The notes under the pieces are model-generated. The model made no database searches, was not told where the DNA came from, and worked only from the letters and a program-made list of their open reading frames with translations. This document shows, piece by piece, positions 35,710 through 45,785 of a stretch of 64,000 nucleotides of DNA. Each line of letters opens with the position of its first letter. Position 1 is the first letter of the stretch. The DNA lies in contig NC_006370.1 in assembly GCF_000196255.1 (NCBI RefSeq), positions 3,547,411 to 3,611,410 on the forward strand, written 5' to 3'. The DNA is from Photobacterium profundum SS9 (GTDB lineage Bacteria > Pseudomonadota > Gammaproteobacteria > Enterobacterales > Vibrionaceae). The position numbers and the translations under genes are program-made.

Positions 35710-36303
35710 ATGAGCAAACTCGTATTAGCAACAGGCAACCAAGGTAAAGTAAAAGAAATGGCTAGCTTGCTGGCTGATTTTGGTTTTGATGTTGTTGCAC
35801 AAAGTGATTTCAATGTGTCTTCGGTTGCTGAAACTGGCACCACGTTTATCGAAAACGCAATCATCAAGGCGCGCCATGCCGCTAAAGAAACGGGGTTACC
35901 AGCCATTGCTGACGATTCTGGTCTTGAAGTCGATTTTCTACAAGGTGCACCGGGCATTTATTCTGCTCGCTTTGCGGGTGAAGATGCCACAGATCAGCAA
36001 AACCTTGAGAAACTATTGGCTGATATGGAGGGCGTACCAGCAGAGCAACGTACTGCCCGTTTCCACTGTGTATTAGTAATGATGCGTCATGAAAACGATC
36101 CAACACCTTTAGTCTGCCATGGTAGCTGGGAAGGTAGCATCTTAACGCAAGCGCAAGGCGAAAATGGTTTCGGCTATGATCCTGTCTTCTGGGTACCAGA
36201 AGATCAATGTGCTTCAGCACAACTAGAATCACCGCGTAAGAAAGAATTGTCGCATCGTGGCAAAGCACTACAAAAACTCTTTGCAGCCCTAAAGGACGCA
36301 TAA
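35710..36303 (+). CDS. rdgB: XTP/dITP diphosphatase (RdgB/HAM1)
   Basis: 197 residues. Removes deaminated purine triphosphates from the nucleotide pool. Motifs: [12 protein letters not shown] (residues 5-16), [12 protein letters not shown] near 64, SARFAGEDA near 80, [11 protein letters not shown] near 152 and SHRGKAL near 180. ATG 35710 fits the family start; the longer open frame back to 35554 is repeat sequence. Its stop overlaps the hemW start by one base (TAATG). Confidence 0.96.
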   Translation: MSKLVLATGNQGKVKEMASLLADFGFDVVAQSDFNVSSVAETGTTFIENAIIKARHAAKETGLPAIADDSGLEVDFLQGAPGIYSARFAGEDATDQQNLEKLLADMEGVPAEQRTARFHCVLVMMRHENDPTPLVCHGSWEGSILTQAQGENGFGYDPVFWVPEDQCASAQLESPRKKELSHRGKALQKLFAALKDA

Positions 36304-37457
36304 TGTTAGTACCACCCCCTCTAAGCCTGTATGTGCATATTCCTTGGTGTGTTCAAAAATGTCCATACTGCGATTTTAATTCACATGCATTAAAAGCCGA
36401 GATCCCTGAGCTCGATTATATCGATGCCCTACTCGAAGATTTAGACATCGACCTAGCAAAGTATCAGCTAGAAGCAGGGGTTCGTCCGTTACATTCCATC
36501 TTTATTGGCGGTGGTACACCTAGCTTAATTTCTCCACCAGAAATCGGGCGTCTGCTTAAAGGTATTGAAACTAGAATTCCATTTAGCCACGATATCGAAA
36601 TCACCATGGAAGCCAACCCTGGTACTGTTGAAGCAGGACGTTTTGTTGCTTACCAAGAGGTTGGGATTAATCGTATTTCTATCGGCGTACAAAGCTTTCA
36701 AGATGAGAAGCTAACCCGCCTTGGTCGTATCCATGGTAGCGATGAAGCACGCAAAGCCGCCAAGCTTGCGACAGATGCTGGCTTAAACAGCTTTAATATC
36801 GATTTGATGCATGGTTTACCCGACCAATCCATTGACGATGCGATGTACGATCTCAAGCAAGCTATTTCGCTAAATCCACCGCACTTATCTTGGTATCAGC
36901 TGACAATAGAACCCAATACCATGTTCTATTCTAAGCCACCAACATTGCCTGATGATGACGATTTATGGGATATTTTTGAACAAGGTCATCAGATACTGGC
37001 AGCGGCTGGTTATGTGCAATACGAAATATCTGGCTACAGCAAGCCCGGTTTACAATGCCGTCATAATCTCAACTATTGGCGCTTTGGTGATTACCTAGGT
37101 ATCGGTTGTGGCGCACACGGTAAAGTCAGCTTTGCCGATGGCAACATAACTCGTACCGTAAAAGTTAAGCACCCTAGAGGCTACTTAAACCCCGCAAAAC
37201 CGTACTTGGACAAAGAAACCCAAGTTGATGCAGCAGAACGTCCGTTTGAGTTCTTCATGAATCGATTCCGCTTACTTGAGGCATGTCCAAAGCAAGATTA
37301 TTGTGACCGTACAGGCCTATCACTCGATACCATCGACACAAATATTCAGTGGGCATTGGAACAAAAGTATCTGATTGATACTGGCGATACATGGCAGATA
37401 ACCGAACACGGTAAACTGTTCTTGAATGATTTACTGGCAGCGTTTGTCGAGGATTAA
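36303..37457 (+). CDS. hemW: radical SAM heme chaperone HemW
   Basis: 384 residues. The radical SAM cluster motif CVQKCPYC uses Cys16, Cys20 and Cys23, and the HemW-specific HNLNYW motif is present near residue 256 (the CRHNLNYW segment), which separates HemW from the coproporphyrinogen dehydrogenase HemN. HemW inserts heme into respiratory enzymes such as nitrate reductase. Coupled to rdgB. Confidence 0.95.
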   Translation: MLVPPPLSLYVHIPWCVQKCPYCDFNSHALKAEIPELDYIDALLEDLDIDLAKYQLEAGVRPLHSIFIGGGTPSLISPPEIGRLLKGIETRIPFSHDIEITMEANPGTVEAGRFVAYQEVGINRISIGVQSFQDEKLTRLGRIHGSDEARKAAKLATDAGLNSFNIDLMHGLPDQSIDDAMYDLKQAISLNPPHLSWYQLTIEPNTMFYSKPPTLPDDDDLWDIFEQGHQILAAAGYVQYEISGYSKPGLQCRHNLNYWRFGDYLGIGCGAHGKVSFADGNITRTVKVKHPRGYLNPAKPYLDKETQVDAAERPFEFFMNRFRLLEACPKQDYCDRTGLSLDTIDTNIQWALEQKYLIDTGDTWQITEHGKLFLNDLLAAFVED

Positions 37458-37467
37458 TAAAAAATAG

Positions 37468-37507
37468 CGAGTATCTTACGCGTATTCTTAGTGCGCCAAG
37501 ATACTCG
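37468..37507. terminator. hairpin between hemW and the YggN-like gene
   Basis: CGAGTATCTT (37468-37477) pairs with AAGATACTCG (37498-37507) between the two convergent genes, without a long T run. Confidence 0.5.
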
Positions 37508-37537
37508 TGTTGTTGACACGTTTAGCTAACGACTTTA

Positions 37538-37948
37538 CTAATAAACAGTCACACTTTGCCATGTTTTTAGCGCAGGGATCAGAGATTGGATCTCTGTTTC
37601 TTGGGTTTGTCTTTTTACGACTCGCTGGCACAATTCATCATCGATGAGCTGCGAATGTGAAAGTTGGTAAGGTAAATCTTTCGTCAGGGTTTGGTGATAT
37701 TTGACTAGCGCTTGTTGTTGAGCGGTATTTAACTGAACCTTATGCACACCAAAATACAACTGACCATTCTGCTTCACTTTAAACAAACGTTGCCCATCAT
37801 CTAGGGTTAACGCACCATCTTGTAAAATCACTACGTTATGCCAGGTTAAGTTACATTGTGAAGCCCAAACAGGCGTCACCATTACAACAAAAGTAAACAT
37901 CAGCATTGTTACTTTTAGCGCAGCATTTCTAGCAAAGATCATATTCAT
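37538..37948 (-). CDS. yggN: short YggN-like (DUF2884) periplasmic protein
   Basis: 136 residues; E. coli YggN has about 239. A signal peptide (about residues 1-26, ending VWASQC) is followed by the N-terminal YggN features: DDGQRLFKVKQNGQLYFG, LNTAQQQALVKYHQTLTKDL. The last 35 residues (DDELCQRVVKRQTQETEIQS) resemble the C-terminal end of YggN, so the middle region of about 100 residues is missing rather than the end. The gene lies between hemW and trmB, the yggN position in E. coli. The ATG 37948 has an AGGGA site. Assignment rests on position and pattern, so moderate confidence. Confidence 0.7.
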   Translation of the reverse strand: MNMIFARNAALKVTMLMFTFVVMVTPVWASQCNLTWHNVVILQDGALTLDDGQRLFKVKQNGQLYFGVHKVQLNTAQQQALVKYHQTLTKDLPYQLSHSQLIDDELCQRVVKRQTQETEIQSLIPALKTWQSVTVY

Positions 37949-37996
37949 GCCATCCCTATACAAGGTAGAGTCTGCGACATGAATAGACGCAGCTCC

Positions 37997-38917
37997 TTAA
38001 AAAATTGATCGCCCAATACGTTCGGCGAGTAATTCTAATGCAGCTGTGCCTGCCAACGAGTTACCAGAAGGATCCAGCTCAGGTGACCACACCGTTATCG
38101 ACATTTCACCCGGCACGATAGCAACAATTCCGCCACCTACACCCGATTTGCCCGGCATACCCACACGATAAGCAAACTCACCTGCACCGTCATATAATCC
38201 ACACGTTGCAAGCAATGCATTCATTTGCTTACTCTGAGTCTGGCTGATAATAGTTTTTTTCGCGCCTAAAGGAAGCCCTTTGTTTGCTAAGTAACTGAAT
38301 GTACGAGCTAAATCAATACAGCTCATGTTTAGTGAACAGTAACTAAAATAATTGGTTAAAACAGGCATCACTTCATTTTCAAAATTACCGAAAGAACGCA
38401 TTAAATACGCAATTGATGCATTGCGGTCGCTGTGCTGCATTTCAGACGCAGCAACCGCTTTGTCGTAGGTTAAATGGGGATTACAAGACAGTTTTCGAAC
38501 GAGTTCTAGCATCCGATATTGTGGCGCAGCTAAACGACTATGCAATAAATCGGATACCACTAACGCGCCAGCATTGATGAATGGATTGCGTGGAATACCA
38601 TTTTCAAGTTCAAGCTGGATCATCGAATTAAATGCATGGCCAGAAGGCTCTTTACCAACACGTCGCCAAATTTCTTCTGGTTCATATAGGCTCATGGCTA
38701 ATGTGAGTGACATTACCTTAGAGATTGATTGAATAGAGAAACGTTCTTGAGTGTCTCCGGCTTGGATGATTTCGCCATCGTTATAACACACGGCAATACC
38801 TAATTTAGTGGCAGAAATACCGGCCAATGCAGGAATATAATCTGCGACCTTTCCTTGACCGATTAGTGGTCTCACTTCATCCAAAATACCAGCGAGCAAC
38901 TCTTTTGTTGGCTTCAT
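37997..38917 (-). CDS. glsB: glutaminase
   Basis: 306 residues, near E. coli GlsB (308). Serine-dependent beta-lactamase-like fold that turns glutamine into glutamate and ammonia. Catalytic Ser-Lys pair lies in [13 protein letters not shown] (near residues 64-69), with [15 protein letters not shown] near 108 and the final [20 protein letters not shown] near 260. The E. coli order has yggL here; yggL is not seen in the window. Probably transcribed separately from trmB, which has its own terminator upstream. Confidence 0.95.
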   Translation of the reverse strand: MKPTKELLAGILDEVRPLIGQGKVADYIPALAGISATKLGIAVCYNDGEIIQAGDTQERFSIQSISKVMSLTLAMSLYEPEEIWRRVGKEPSGHAFNSMIQLELENGIPRNPFINAGALVVSDLLHSRLAAPQYRMLELVRKLSCNPHLTYDKAVAASEMQHSDRNASIAYLMRSFGNFENEVMPVLTNYFSYCSLNMSCIDLARTFSYLANKGLPLGAKKTIISQTQSKQMNALLATCGLYDGAGEFAYRVGMPGKSGVGGGIVAIVPGEMSITVWSPELDPSGNSLAGTAALELLAERIGRSIF

Positions 38918-38934
38918 TCTTATTCTCCAAGGGC

Positions 38935-38961
38935 AAAAAAGCCAACACGAGGTTGGCTTTA
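38935..38961 (-). terminator. terminator after trmB
   Basis: AAAAAAGCCAAC, loop ACGAG, GTTGGCTTT. The run of T's is on the minus strand, so it ends the trmB transcript just before glsB. Confidence 0.8.
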
Positions 38962-39075
38962 AAAGCGTAATGCAATTTATTCTATGTTGGCTTTAAGCAC
39001 TGCATCTAACCATATCGGTATCGACAAATAGTCTGGGCGATAGTGGAAAAGATTACAACCTTAGCAACACTGAGA

Positions 39076-39813
39076 CTATTCAGTACGCGTGTACTTCATG
39101 TCCCATACGCCATGACCTAAACGGTGACCACGCGCTTCAAATTTGGTTAACGGACGATCATCAGGACGTGCAATATAGTCGCCGTCTGTTGCCGTATTCT
39201 TGTAACCAGGTGCCGCATTCATCACTTCAACCATGTGCTCTGCGTAGTTTTCCCAATCTGTTGCCATATGGAAAGTACCACCAATTTTCAGCTTCTTACG
39301 CAACATTTCAGCAAATGCAGGCTGAACGATACGACGCTTATGGTGACGCGTTTTATGCCATGGGTCAGGGAAAAACAGCTGAACAGTTTCTAGGCTGCCA
39401 TCTGGAATCATGTAATCAAACACTTCAACAGCATCGTGACACATTACGCGTAAGTTAGTTAGGCCCGTTTCTTCTGCACCCATCAAACATGCGCCAACAC
39501 CAGGGCTGTGTACTTCGATACCAATAAAGTCTTTCTCTGGAGCATGCTTGGCCATTTCTACCAATGATGCGCCCATGCCAAAACCAATTTCTAGCACAAT
39601 AGGTGCTTCACGGTTATAGACTTCTTTCCAGTCCAGCATTTGCTGAGCAAAGTCGATACCCATTGTTGACCAGTTGTTATCCATAGCCGATTCTTGGCCT
39701 TTGGTTAAACGGCCTTCACGACGAACAAAACTACGAATCTTTCGTACAAGTTTGCCGTCTTCGGTCAATTCAGTCACGGTTACATCGCCGGACTTTTTTG
39801 AAACTTCGCTCAT
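39076..39813 (-). CDS. trmB: tRNA (guanine-N7-)-methyltransferase
   Basis: 245 residues. Methylates G46 of tRNA. SAM motif [15 protein letters not shown] near residue 73, [11 protein letters not shown] near 97, [15 protein letters not shown] near 126 and [17 protein letters not shown] near 148 are family signatures. Divergent from mutY with a 244-bp shared region. Usual neighbour of mutY-yggX-mltC in enterobacteria and Vibrio. Confidence 0.96.
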   Translation of the reverse strand: MSEVSKKSGDVTVTELTEDGKLVRKIRSFVRREGRLTKGQESAMDNNWSTMGIDFAQQMLDWKEVYNREAPIVLEIGFGMGASLVEMAKHAPEKDFIGIEVHSPGVGACLMGAEETGLTNLRVMCHDAVEVFDYMIPDGSLETVQLFFPDPWHKTRHHKRRIVQPAFAEMLRKKLKIGGTFHMATDWENYAEHMVEVMNAAPGYKNTATDGDYIARPDDRPLTKFEARGHRLGHGVWDMKYTRTE

Positions 39814-40057
39814 GGTAAATACCTAAAACTAAAAATGAAGAAAAACTAAGCGGAACGGCATTATCCAAAGTTATGGCATAAGTGCAAGTCTATCGATTGC
39901 GACAACGGCAAGTTTATGGTGGAATCATGCCCCATACTGAGTTCAATAATGCCCAACGTCATACTACCAGAACCAGTAAAAATCAGTGCAATCATATCAA
40001 ACTCAATAATTATAATAGCGCCCATCAACGCTAAACAAACAACAGTGAGTAAAGTCC

Positions 40058-41128
40058 GTGAGTAATACCTTCTCTGATGCCATTTTAGCGTGGTACGACA
40101 AATTTGGTCGTAAGACACTGCCTTGGCAACAAAATAAAACACCTTATAAAGTATGGCTATCAGAAATCATGCTGCAGCAAACCCAAGTTGCCACTGTGAT
40201 CCCTTATTTTGAACGTTTCATGGAACGTTTTCCGACAGTGCAAGATTTAGCGGCTGCCGAGCAAGATGAGGTATTACACCTTTGGACTGGGCTTGGTTAC
40301 TACGCTCGCGCTCGAAATCTTCATAAAGCCGCACAAATTATCGTATCTGAACACAATGGTATGTTCCCTACAGACATTGATCAGGTACAAGCCCTACCCG
40401 GTATTGGTCGATCCACGGCAGGGGCTGTTCTGTCGTTATCACTCAAGCAACATCACGCAATTTTAGATGGCAATGTAAAACGTACATTAGCGCGTTGTTA
40501 TGCAGTAGAAGGTTGGCCCGGTAAAAAGCCAGTAGAAAATGCATTGTGGGAAATCGCAGAAAAAAACACACCTGATTCAGGAGTAGAGCGTTACAACCAA
40601 GCAATGATGGATATGGGGGCAATGATTTGTACCCGCAGCAAGCCAAAATGCGAACTGTGCCCTATTGAAGCAATGTGTGAAGCAAAAGCACAACTGCGCC
40701 AAACCGACTTTCCGGGTAAGAAGCCAAAGAAAGTGATGCCAGAAAAACAAACCTGGTTTGCTATTTTGCAACACGGCGACGAAGTCTGGTTAGAGCAGCG
40801 TCCACCTGTCGGAATATGGGGCGGATTATGGTGCTTTCCACAGCATGATACCGATGATTTAAGAGCTTTAGTCACACAGCGTATTGGCTCAGAAAGCCAC
40901 ATTGCTGAAACAGAGCAACTGCATGCTTTCCGCCATACCTTTAGTCACTACCACCTTGATATCGTGCCGATTCGCATGCAATTATCTACCCTGATGAATG
41001 TGGTTCAAGAAAGCGGAAAAGGTCAATGGTATAGCTTAACCACACCACCAAAAGTAGGGTTAGCAGCGCCAGTACAACAAATACTTGAAGACCTGCGTTA
41101 CGAGCTCAATCACTCAAAAACACTATAA
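40058..41128 (+). CDS. mutY: adenine DNA glycosylase MutY
   Basis: 356 residues. Removes A opposite 8-oxoguanine. Helix-hairpin-helix with the catalytic Asp: [11 protein letters not shown] near residue 117 and [11 protein letters not shown] near 137; the iron-sulfur loop [17 protein letters not shown] (C-x6-C-x2-C-x5-C) near residue 192; and a C-terminal NUDIX-like domain that recognises oxoG. Starts at GTG (40058). Followed by yggX and mltC, an operon order shared with E. coli. Confidence 0.96.
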   Translation: MSNTFSDAILAWYDKFGRKTLPWQQNKTPYKVWLSEIMLQQTQVATVIPYFERFMERFPTVQDLAAAEQDEVLHLWTGLGYYARARNLHKAAQIIVSEHNGMFPTDIDQVQALPGIGRSTAGAVLSLSLKQHHAILDGNVKRTLARCYAVEGWPGKKPVENALWEIAEKNTPDSGVERYNQAMMDMGAMICTRSKPKCELCPIEAMCEAKAQLRQTDFPGKKPKKVMPEKQTWFAILQHGDEVWLEQRPPVGIWGGLWCFPQHDTDDLRALVTQRIGSESHIAETEQLHAFRHTFSHYHLDIVPIRMQLSTLMNVVQESGKGQWYSLTTPPKVGLAAPVQQILEDLRYELNHSKTL

Positions 41129-41266
41129 TAAAAGTGGTATTAAAAAGGGCTTTCATCGCCATTTTTACACAAGTTTCGCCTCTTCGCTGCCTTATCCTAG
41201 ATGCTAGGGTTACACTCTGGTATAACTAGCAGCGTACTCATTAGGTCATGATTAAGGAGCCATTCA

Positions 41267-41539
41267 ATGAGCCGTACTGTTTTTTGTACTCGCCTAAAGA
41301 AAGATGCTGAAGGACTCGATTTCCAACTGTACCCTGGCGATCTAGGTAAACGTATTTTTGACAATATTTCAAAAGAAGCATGGGCAGAATGGCAAAGTAA
41401 GCAAACCATGCTGATCAATGAGAAAAAACTAAACATGATGAATGTTGATCACCGTAAGCTGCTTGAAACCGAAATGGTTAACTTCTTATTTGAAGGTCAA
41501 GATGTGATCATTGAAGGTTACACGCCACCAAGCAAGTAA
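41267..41539 (+). CDS. yggX: Fe(II)-trafficking / oxidative damage protection protein YggX
   Basis: 90 residues, as in E. coli. Family start [19 protein letters not shown] with the single Cys near residue 7. Protects iron-sulfur proteins from oxidation. Good AAGGAG site before the ATG. SoxS-controlled in E. coli; no obvious soxbox here. Forms a unit with mutY and mltC. Confidence 0.96.
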   Translation: MSRTVFCTRLKKDAEGLDFQLYPGDLGKRIFDNISKEAWAEWQSKQTMLINEKKLNMMNVDHRKLLETEMVNFLFEGQDVIIEGYTPPSK

Positions 41540-41654
41540 TACCCATCACGGTTTATTAATATATTCCAGTTAAAAGGTTTACGGGTAGAGAAAGAAAATG
41601 ACATCATTGGTCGTTAATTAACTATCAATAATGTCACTTTCTGTTTGCCTACTT

Positions 41655-42794
41655 ATGAATAAACGCCTTTGTTTACTGTTATCTCTCTTCTTGCTCAACG
41701 GATGTAGTCGTGAATTCATCGAGCAGTTGTACGATGTTGACTACAGCACCACTAACCGCTTTGCGAACAATCTGGCATCGCTTCCCGGCCAGTTCACTAA
41801 AGATCCCGCTGAATTAAACCGATTAATTGGATCGTTCAATGGCAAGATCAAACGCCAATGGGGCGATGATAACGCTTTAGTATCCAGTAAACGTCAATAC
41901 GTAAAATATACTGATGGCTATCAAAGTCGTGCGCACGTTGATTTTGATCGCGGTATCGTTACTATCGAAACTGTTGCTAAAACAGAACCAGAAAAACATT
42001 TAAAAGAAGCAATCACCACAACCCTGCTCACCCCCGATAACCCAGCAGGGGTCGATTTATATTCTGATATGGCTATCGAGCTAAAAGGTAAACCCTTCCT
42101 CTACGAGCAAGTTTTAGATCAAGATGGCAAGCCGATTAAATGGTCTTGGCGTGCTAATCAATTCGCAGATCACCTGATAAATACCAAATTAAAGAAAAGG
42201 AAGATCCGCTATCAGCAAGCGTATTACGTCGAGATCCCTTTAGTTGCAAATAGCTCGGAACAGCGAGGGTATAAATATGCGAGTATCATTAAAGATGCCT
42301 CTCGCCGCTACGACATCCCTGAAGATCTGATCTATGCGATCATCAAAACCGAAAGCAGTTTCAATCCTTATGCAGTTAGCCACGCCAACGCTTATGGCTT
42401 AATGCAAGTTATACCCAAAACGGCTGGCGCCGATGTCTTTAAACTCGTCAAAAAGAAACCCGGCATACCGAGTCCGGAATATTTATTTGACCCAAGAAGT
42501 AATATTGATACGGGCACAGCCTATTTCTATATTTTACGTAATCGTTATTTGAAAGATGTAAAGAACCCGACATCACTGCACTACAGTATGATTTCGGCTT
42601 ATAACGGCGGTGCAGGCGGTGTGCTTAACACCTTCAATAAAAATGATAGAAAACGGGCAATGAATGATTTAAACAGCCTTCAGCCAAATCAGGTGTATTG
42701 GGCTCTGACCAATAAACACCCAAAAGCAGAAGCAAGACGTTATTTAGAGAAAGTGACCGCATTCCAAAAAGAATTTAATCAAGGCAAAATTTAA
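41655..42794 (+). CDS. mltC: membrane-bound lytic murein transglycosylase C
   Basis: 379 residues. Lipoprotein: a signal peptide ending LLNGC puts the lipidated Cys near residue 17. N-terminal DUF3393 domain is followed by a lysozyme-like SLT domain with the catalytic Glu in AIIKTESSFNPYAVS near residue 239, then AYGLMQVIPKTAG and SAYNGGAGG. Cleaves peptidoglycan. ATG 41655 begins the signal peptide; an upstream frame extension to 41631 does not fit. Confidence 0.95.
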   Translation: MNKRLCLLLSLFLLNGCSREFIEQLYDVDYSTTNRFANNLASLPGQFTKDPAELNRLIGSFNGKIKRQWGDDNALVSSKRQYVKYTDGYQSRAHVDFDRGIVTIETVAKTEPEKHLKEAITTTLLTPDNPAGVDLYSDMAIELKGKPFLYEQVLDQDGKPIKWSWRANQFADHLINTKLKKRKIRYQQAYYVEIPLVANSSEQRGYKYASIIKDASRRYDIPEDLIYAIIKTESSFNPYAVSHANAYGLMQVIPKTAGADVFKLVKKKPGIPSPEYLFDPRSNIDTGTAYFYILRNRYLKDVKNPTSLHYSMISAYNGGAGGVLNTFNKNDRKRAMNDLNSLQPNQVYWALTNKHPKAEARRYLEKVTAFQKEFNQGKI

Positions 42795-42924
42795 GCCATT
42801 GAACAGAGGATTGAGATATTTACGGTATTTATCAACAGCATTTACCTCATCTCATCACTGGTGTTGAATGCTGATATCCAGTATTCAACACATCAATTTG
42901 GTATAGATAACGCCTTTAACGAGC

Positions 42925-42959
42925 AAAAATCGAGCACGTGAACCATTAGCTCGATTTTT
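42925..42959 (+). terminator. terminator after mltC
   Basis: AAAAATCGAGC (42925-42935) pairs with GCTCGATTTTT (42949-42959). A second hairpin, GTGTTGAAT with ATTCAACAC, lies near 42861-42891. Confidence 0.8.
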
Positions 42960-42972
42960 ATCGAAAAAAAAG

Positions 42973-43001
42973 TTGACGAAACAGCCGAAAACCTTTTTAA
43001 T
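42973..43001 (+). promoter_or_regulatory. stringent-type promoter of the tRNA array
   Basis: TTGACG (42973-42978), 17-base spacer, TTTAAT (42996-43001), then the GC-rich discriminator GCGCTCC. This is the pattern of stable-RNA promoters under ppGpp/DksA control. It starts just before the first tRNA-Phe. Confidence 0.75.
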
Positions 43002-43011
43002 GCGCTCCGTT

Positions 43012-43087
43012 GCCTCGATAGCTCAGTCGGTAGAGCAGAGGATTGAAAATCCTCGTGTCGGTGGTTCGATTCCGCCTCGAGGCACCA
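43012..43087 (+). tRNA. tRNA-Phe(GAA), first copy
   Basis: Perfect acceptor stem GCCTCGA/TCGAGGC, D arm AGCTC...GAGC, anticodon GAA, T loop TTCGATT and encoded CCA. 76 bases. Confidence 0.97.
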
Positions 43088-43146
43088 TTATTTCTTTTTG
43101 TTCGTTAGAATATGAGAAATACGGTGCAAGCAACGAAATAGATAAT

Positions 43147-43222
43147 TCCCTTTTAGTTCAGTTGGTAGAACGCCGGACTGTTAATCCGTATGTCGCTGGT
43201 TCAAGTCCAGCAAAGGGAGCCA
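43147..43222 (+). tRNA. tRNA-Asn(GTT), first copy
   Basis: Acceptor TCCCTTT/AAAGGGA, anticodon GTT in CTGTTAA, T loop TTCAAGT, encoded GCCA. The spacer before it is 59 bases, against 7 in the later units. Confidence 0.97.
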
Positions 43223-43303
43223 CTTTCTTTTCTAGGCAAAGCCTAGAGATAAAATAGCGTTTTTGAGTTACAGGTTAACTTGAAGACAACAAAGATTTAG
43301 TGT

Positions 43304-43379
<76 letters not shown>

Positions 43380-43463
43380 TTTCTTAGCAAAGACTGTGTA
43401 GCATTAACCAAGGTTGTGTAACAACAGTTTTGCAAAAGTAAAAGCCTAAACGCTTTCACTTTT

Positions 43464-43539
43464 GCCTCGATAGCTCAGTCGGTAGAGCAGAGGATTGAAA
43501 ATCCTCGTGTCGGTGGTTCGATTCCGCCTCGAGGCACCA
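43464..43539 (+). tRNA. tRNA-Phe(GAA), second copy
   Basis: Identical to the first tRNA-Phe; begins the second array unit. Confidence 0.97.
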
Positions 43540-43546
43540 TTACAAT

Positions 43547-43622
43547 TCCCTTTTAGTTCAGTTGGTAGAACGCCGGACTGTTAATCCGTATGTCGCTGGT
43601 TCAAGTCCAGCAAAGGGAGCCA
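43547..43622 (+). tRNA. tRNA-Asn(GTT), second copy
   Basis: Identical to the first copy; separated by 7 bases from tRNA-Phe. Confidence 0.97.
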
Positions 43623-43702
43623 CTTTCTTTTCTAGGCAAAGCCTAGAGATAAAGAGCGTTTTTAGGTTACAGGTTAACTTGAAAGCAAAAAAGATTTAGT
43701 GT

Positions 43703-43778
<76 letters not shown>

Positions 43779-43862
43779 TTTCTTAGCAAAGACTGTGTAG
43801 CATTAACCAAGGTTGTGTAACAACAGTTTTGCAAAAGTAAAAGCCTAAACGCTTTCACTTTT

Positions 43863-43938
43863 GCCTCGATAGCTCAGTCGGTAGAGCAGAGGATTGAAAA
43901 TCCTCGTGTCGGTGGTTCGATTCCGCCTCGAGGCACCA
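43863..43938 (+). tRNA. tRNA-Phe(GAA), third copy
   Basis: Identical copy; the 84-base spacer before it is the same as the one before the second tRNA-Phe. Confidence 0.97.
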
Positions 43939-43945
43939 TTACAAT

Positions 43946-44021
43946 TCCCTTTTAGTTCAGTTGGTAGAACGCCGGACTGTTAATCCGTATGTCGCTGGTT
44001 CAAGTCCAGCAAAGGGAGCCA
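43946..44021 (+). tRNA. tRNA-Asn(GTT), third copy
   Basis: Identical copy; the spacer after it (46 bases) is shorter and different from the first two. Confidence 0.97.
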
Positions 44022-44067
44022 AATAACTTTAAGTTGAGAAATCAGCTTATAGTACAAAATTTAGTGT

Positions 44068-44143
<76 letters not shown>

Positions 44144-44151
44144 TCTTTTGG

Positions 44152-44182
44152 AAAACCTCATCTTCGGATGAGGTTTTTTTTT
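44152..44182 (+). terminator. terminator of the tRNA array
   Basis: AAAACCTCATC, TTCG tetraloop, GATGAGGTTTTTTTTT. A strong stem with a TTCG loop right after the last tRNA. Confidence 0.95.
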
Positions 44183-44438
44183 ATCTTTTTTTTCGTCAAA
44201 GGCATCTCCCTCACCAATAGATCTTTCTAACTCATTTATCAAAAATATCCATTGATGAGCCTAACAAAATGAAGAAAATACCGAATATACGTATAACTTT
44301 GGATATTAGTCTTAGGCCGTAATACGTATAATCAATACCTGCTAAACGGCTCACTATATACATAGGTAAGCCGCTCAGCAGTTTTGCACTTCAACTGACG
44401 ACGCCCCCACATACAACAAGCAAGGTTAATTCTCATTA

Positions 44439-45695
44439 ATGGCCAGCATCAAAATCTCAGTGGAACGACTAACCGAAGGCTTATATATAAAGTTGCCACT
44501 GCAATGGGCTGATCACCCGTTTCTTCGAAATCATTTCAAAATTAAAGATCAGCAGCAAATTCGCCTGATCCAAAAACTAGGCATTCAGTTTGTTTACCTG
44601 CTGCCAGAAAAGAGTGATAACAACCCTCTTGCCCCCGAGACAACAGCAGATAAAATTTCTGAACAAGAAGAGAAATTTCTCGATAAACAAGCAGAAAAAC
44701 TCTGGCAAGAAAAACAAGGGCGAATAGAACGCCTTAGAAACTACAAACGTAAAATTCAACGTTGTGAAAAGAATTTTGATCGCTCCATGTCACAGCTACG
44801 TTCCATTATGGGGAAAATTAAAAGCCGCCCATTAAATGCCATCACTGAAGCTGATTTTTTAGTTGAAAGCATGGTGGATACTTTAATGGAATCAGACAAT
44901 GTCGCATTGCATTTAATGAATGATAAAAAAGATTCCGAAGATATCTACTTTCATTCTCTGAATGTTGCGGTGTTATCCATGCTGTTGGGCAAGTCTCACG
45001 GTATGTCTGCGGCAGAAATTAAAGTCATTGCGTTGGGCGCACTGTTTCATGATATGGGAAAGCTTAAAATCCCAACCGCGATCTTACGAAAAACAACACC
45101 ATTATCAGCCCCTGAAATCAACTATTTGAAACTGCACCCTAAATACAGTTTTGATTTAGCTAGCCTTGCTGATAACTTTCCTAAAGCCGCAATGCCTATT
45201 CTGCTTCAGCATCATGAAATGCTTGATGGTAGCGGTTATCCGAAACAGCTGAAAGCCGATGACATCGATTTATACGCTCAGCTAGTCTCTGTCATTAACG
45301 CTTATGACAACCTGTGTCATCCCACGGATAAGAGCCAAGCCCGTATTCCTTATAGTGCCCTATCTTATTTATTCAAAAATAAAAAAGCGCAATATAACGG
45401 TGACTTTTTAGCGTTATTGGTTCGGATGATGGGGGTGTACCCTCCCGGTAGTGTCGTGCAACTTTCCAACCAACAATTAGGATTGGTGGTTTCTGTCAAT
45501 TCAGATCGTTTACTGTATCCGAATGTATTGATTTACGATCCATCGGTACCTCCCAATGAGGCCCCTATTTTAGATCTGGAAGAAAGCGAATTAAAAATAG
45601 AGCGAGCGATACCACCTAATAAGCTCCCCGAAAAAGTGCATATTTACCTTAATCCTCGGGTACGTATTTCATATTACTTTGACCCTAATGATTAA
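44439..45695 (+). CDS. HD-GYP domain protein (cyclic-di-GMP phosphodiesterase candidate)
   Basis: 418 residues. N-terminal DUF3391 region with a long charged helix (residues 80-125), then an HD-GYP domain: HD in LFHDMGKL near residue 204, LLQHHEMLDGSGYPK near residue 255 with the full GYP motif, then a C-terminal cap region. The full metal and GYP residues suggest an active phosphodiesterase that degrades c-di-GMP and influences motility or biofilm. No transmembrane segment or receiver domain. A stand-alone gene between the tRNA array and mrcB. Confidence 0.93.
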   Translation: MASIKISVERLTEGLYIKLPLQWADHPFLRNHFKIKDQQQIRLIQKLGIQFVYLLPEKSDNNPLAPETTADKISEQEEKFLDKQAEKLWQEKQGRIERLRNYKRKIQRCEKNFDRSMSQLRSIMGKIKSRPLNAITEADFLVESMVDTLMESDNVALHLMNDKKDSEDIYFHSLNVAVLSMLLGKSHGMSAAEIKVIALGALFHDMGKLKIPTAILRKTTPLSAPEINYLKLHPKYSFDLASLADNFPKAAMPILLQHHEMLDGSGYPKQLKADDIDLYAQLVSVINAYDNLCHPTDKSQARIPYSALSYLFKNKKAQYNGDFLALLVRMMGVYPPGSVVQLSNQQLGLVVSVNSDRLLYPNVLIYDPSVPPNEAPILDLEESELKIERAIPPNKLPEKVHIYLNPRVRISYYFDPND

Positions 45696-45729
45696 CGATA
45701 AACTCAATGCTCTTAGACTCAAAGCATAA

Positions 45730-45756
45730 AAAAGCCCTTAACGCATAAGGGCTTTT
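45730..45756. terminator. bidirectional terminator between the HD-GYP gene and mrcB
   Basis: AAAAGCCCTTA (45730-45740) pairs with TAAGGGCTTTT (45746-45756), with A and T runs on both sides. Confidence 0.9.
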
Positions 45757-45785
45757 ATTTTAGGTTACAGCTAGTAAGTGACCAC

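Noticed and set aside
39861..40142. 93-residue reverse frame over the start of mutY
   Set aside because: It overlaps the mutY start and the divergent promoter region; composition and context fit a shadow frame.
42973..43257. Open frame of 94 residues over the first tRNA genes
   Set aside because: It lies on tRNA-Phe and tRNA-Asn, whose structure and repeats explain the sequence.
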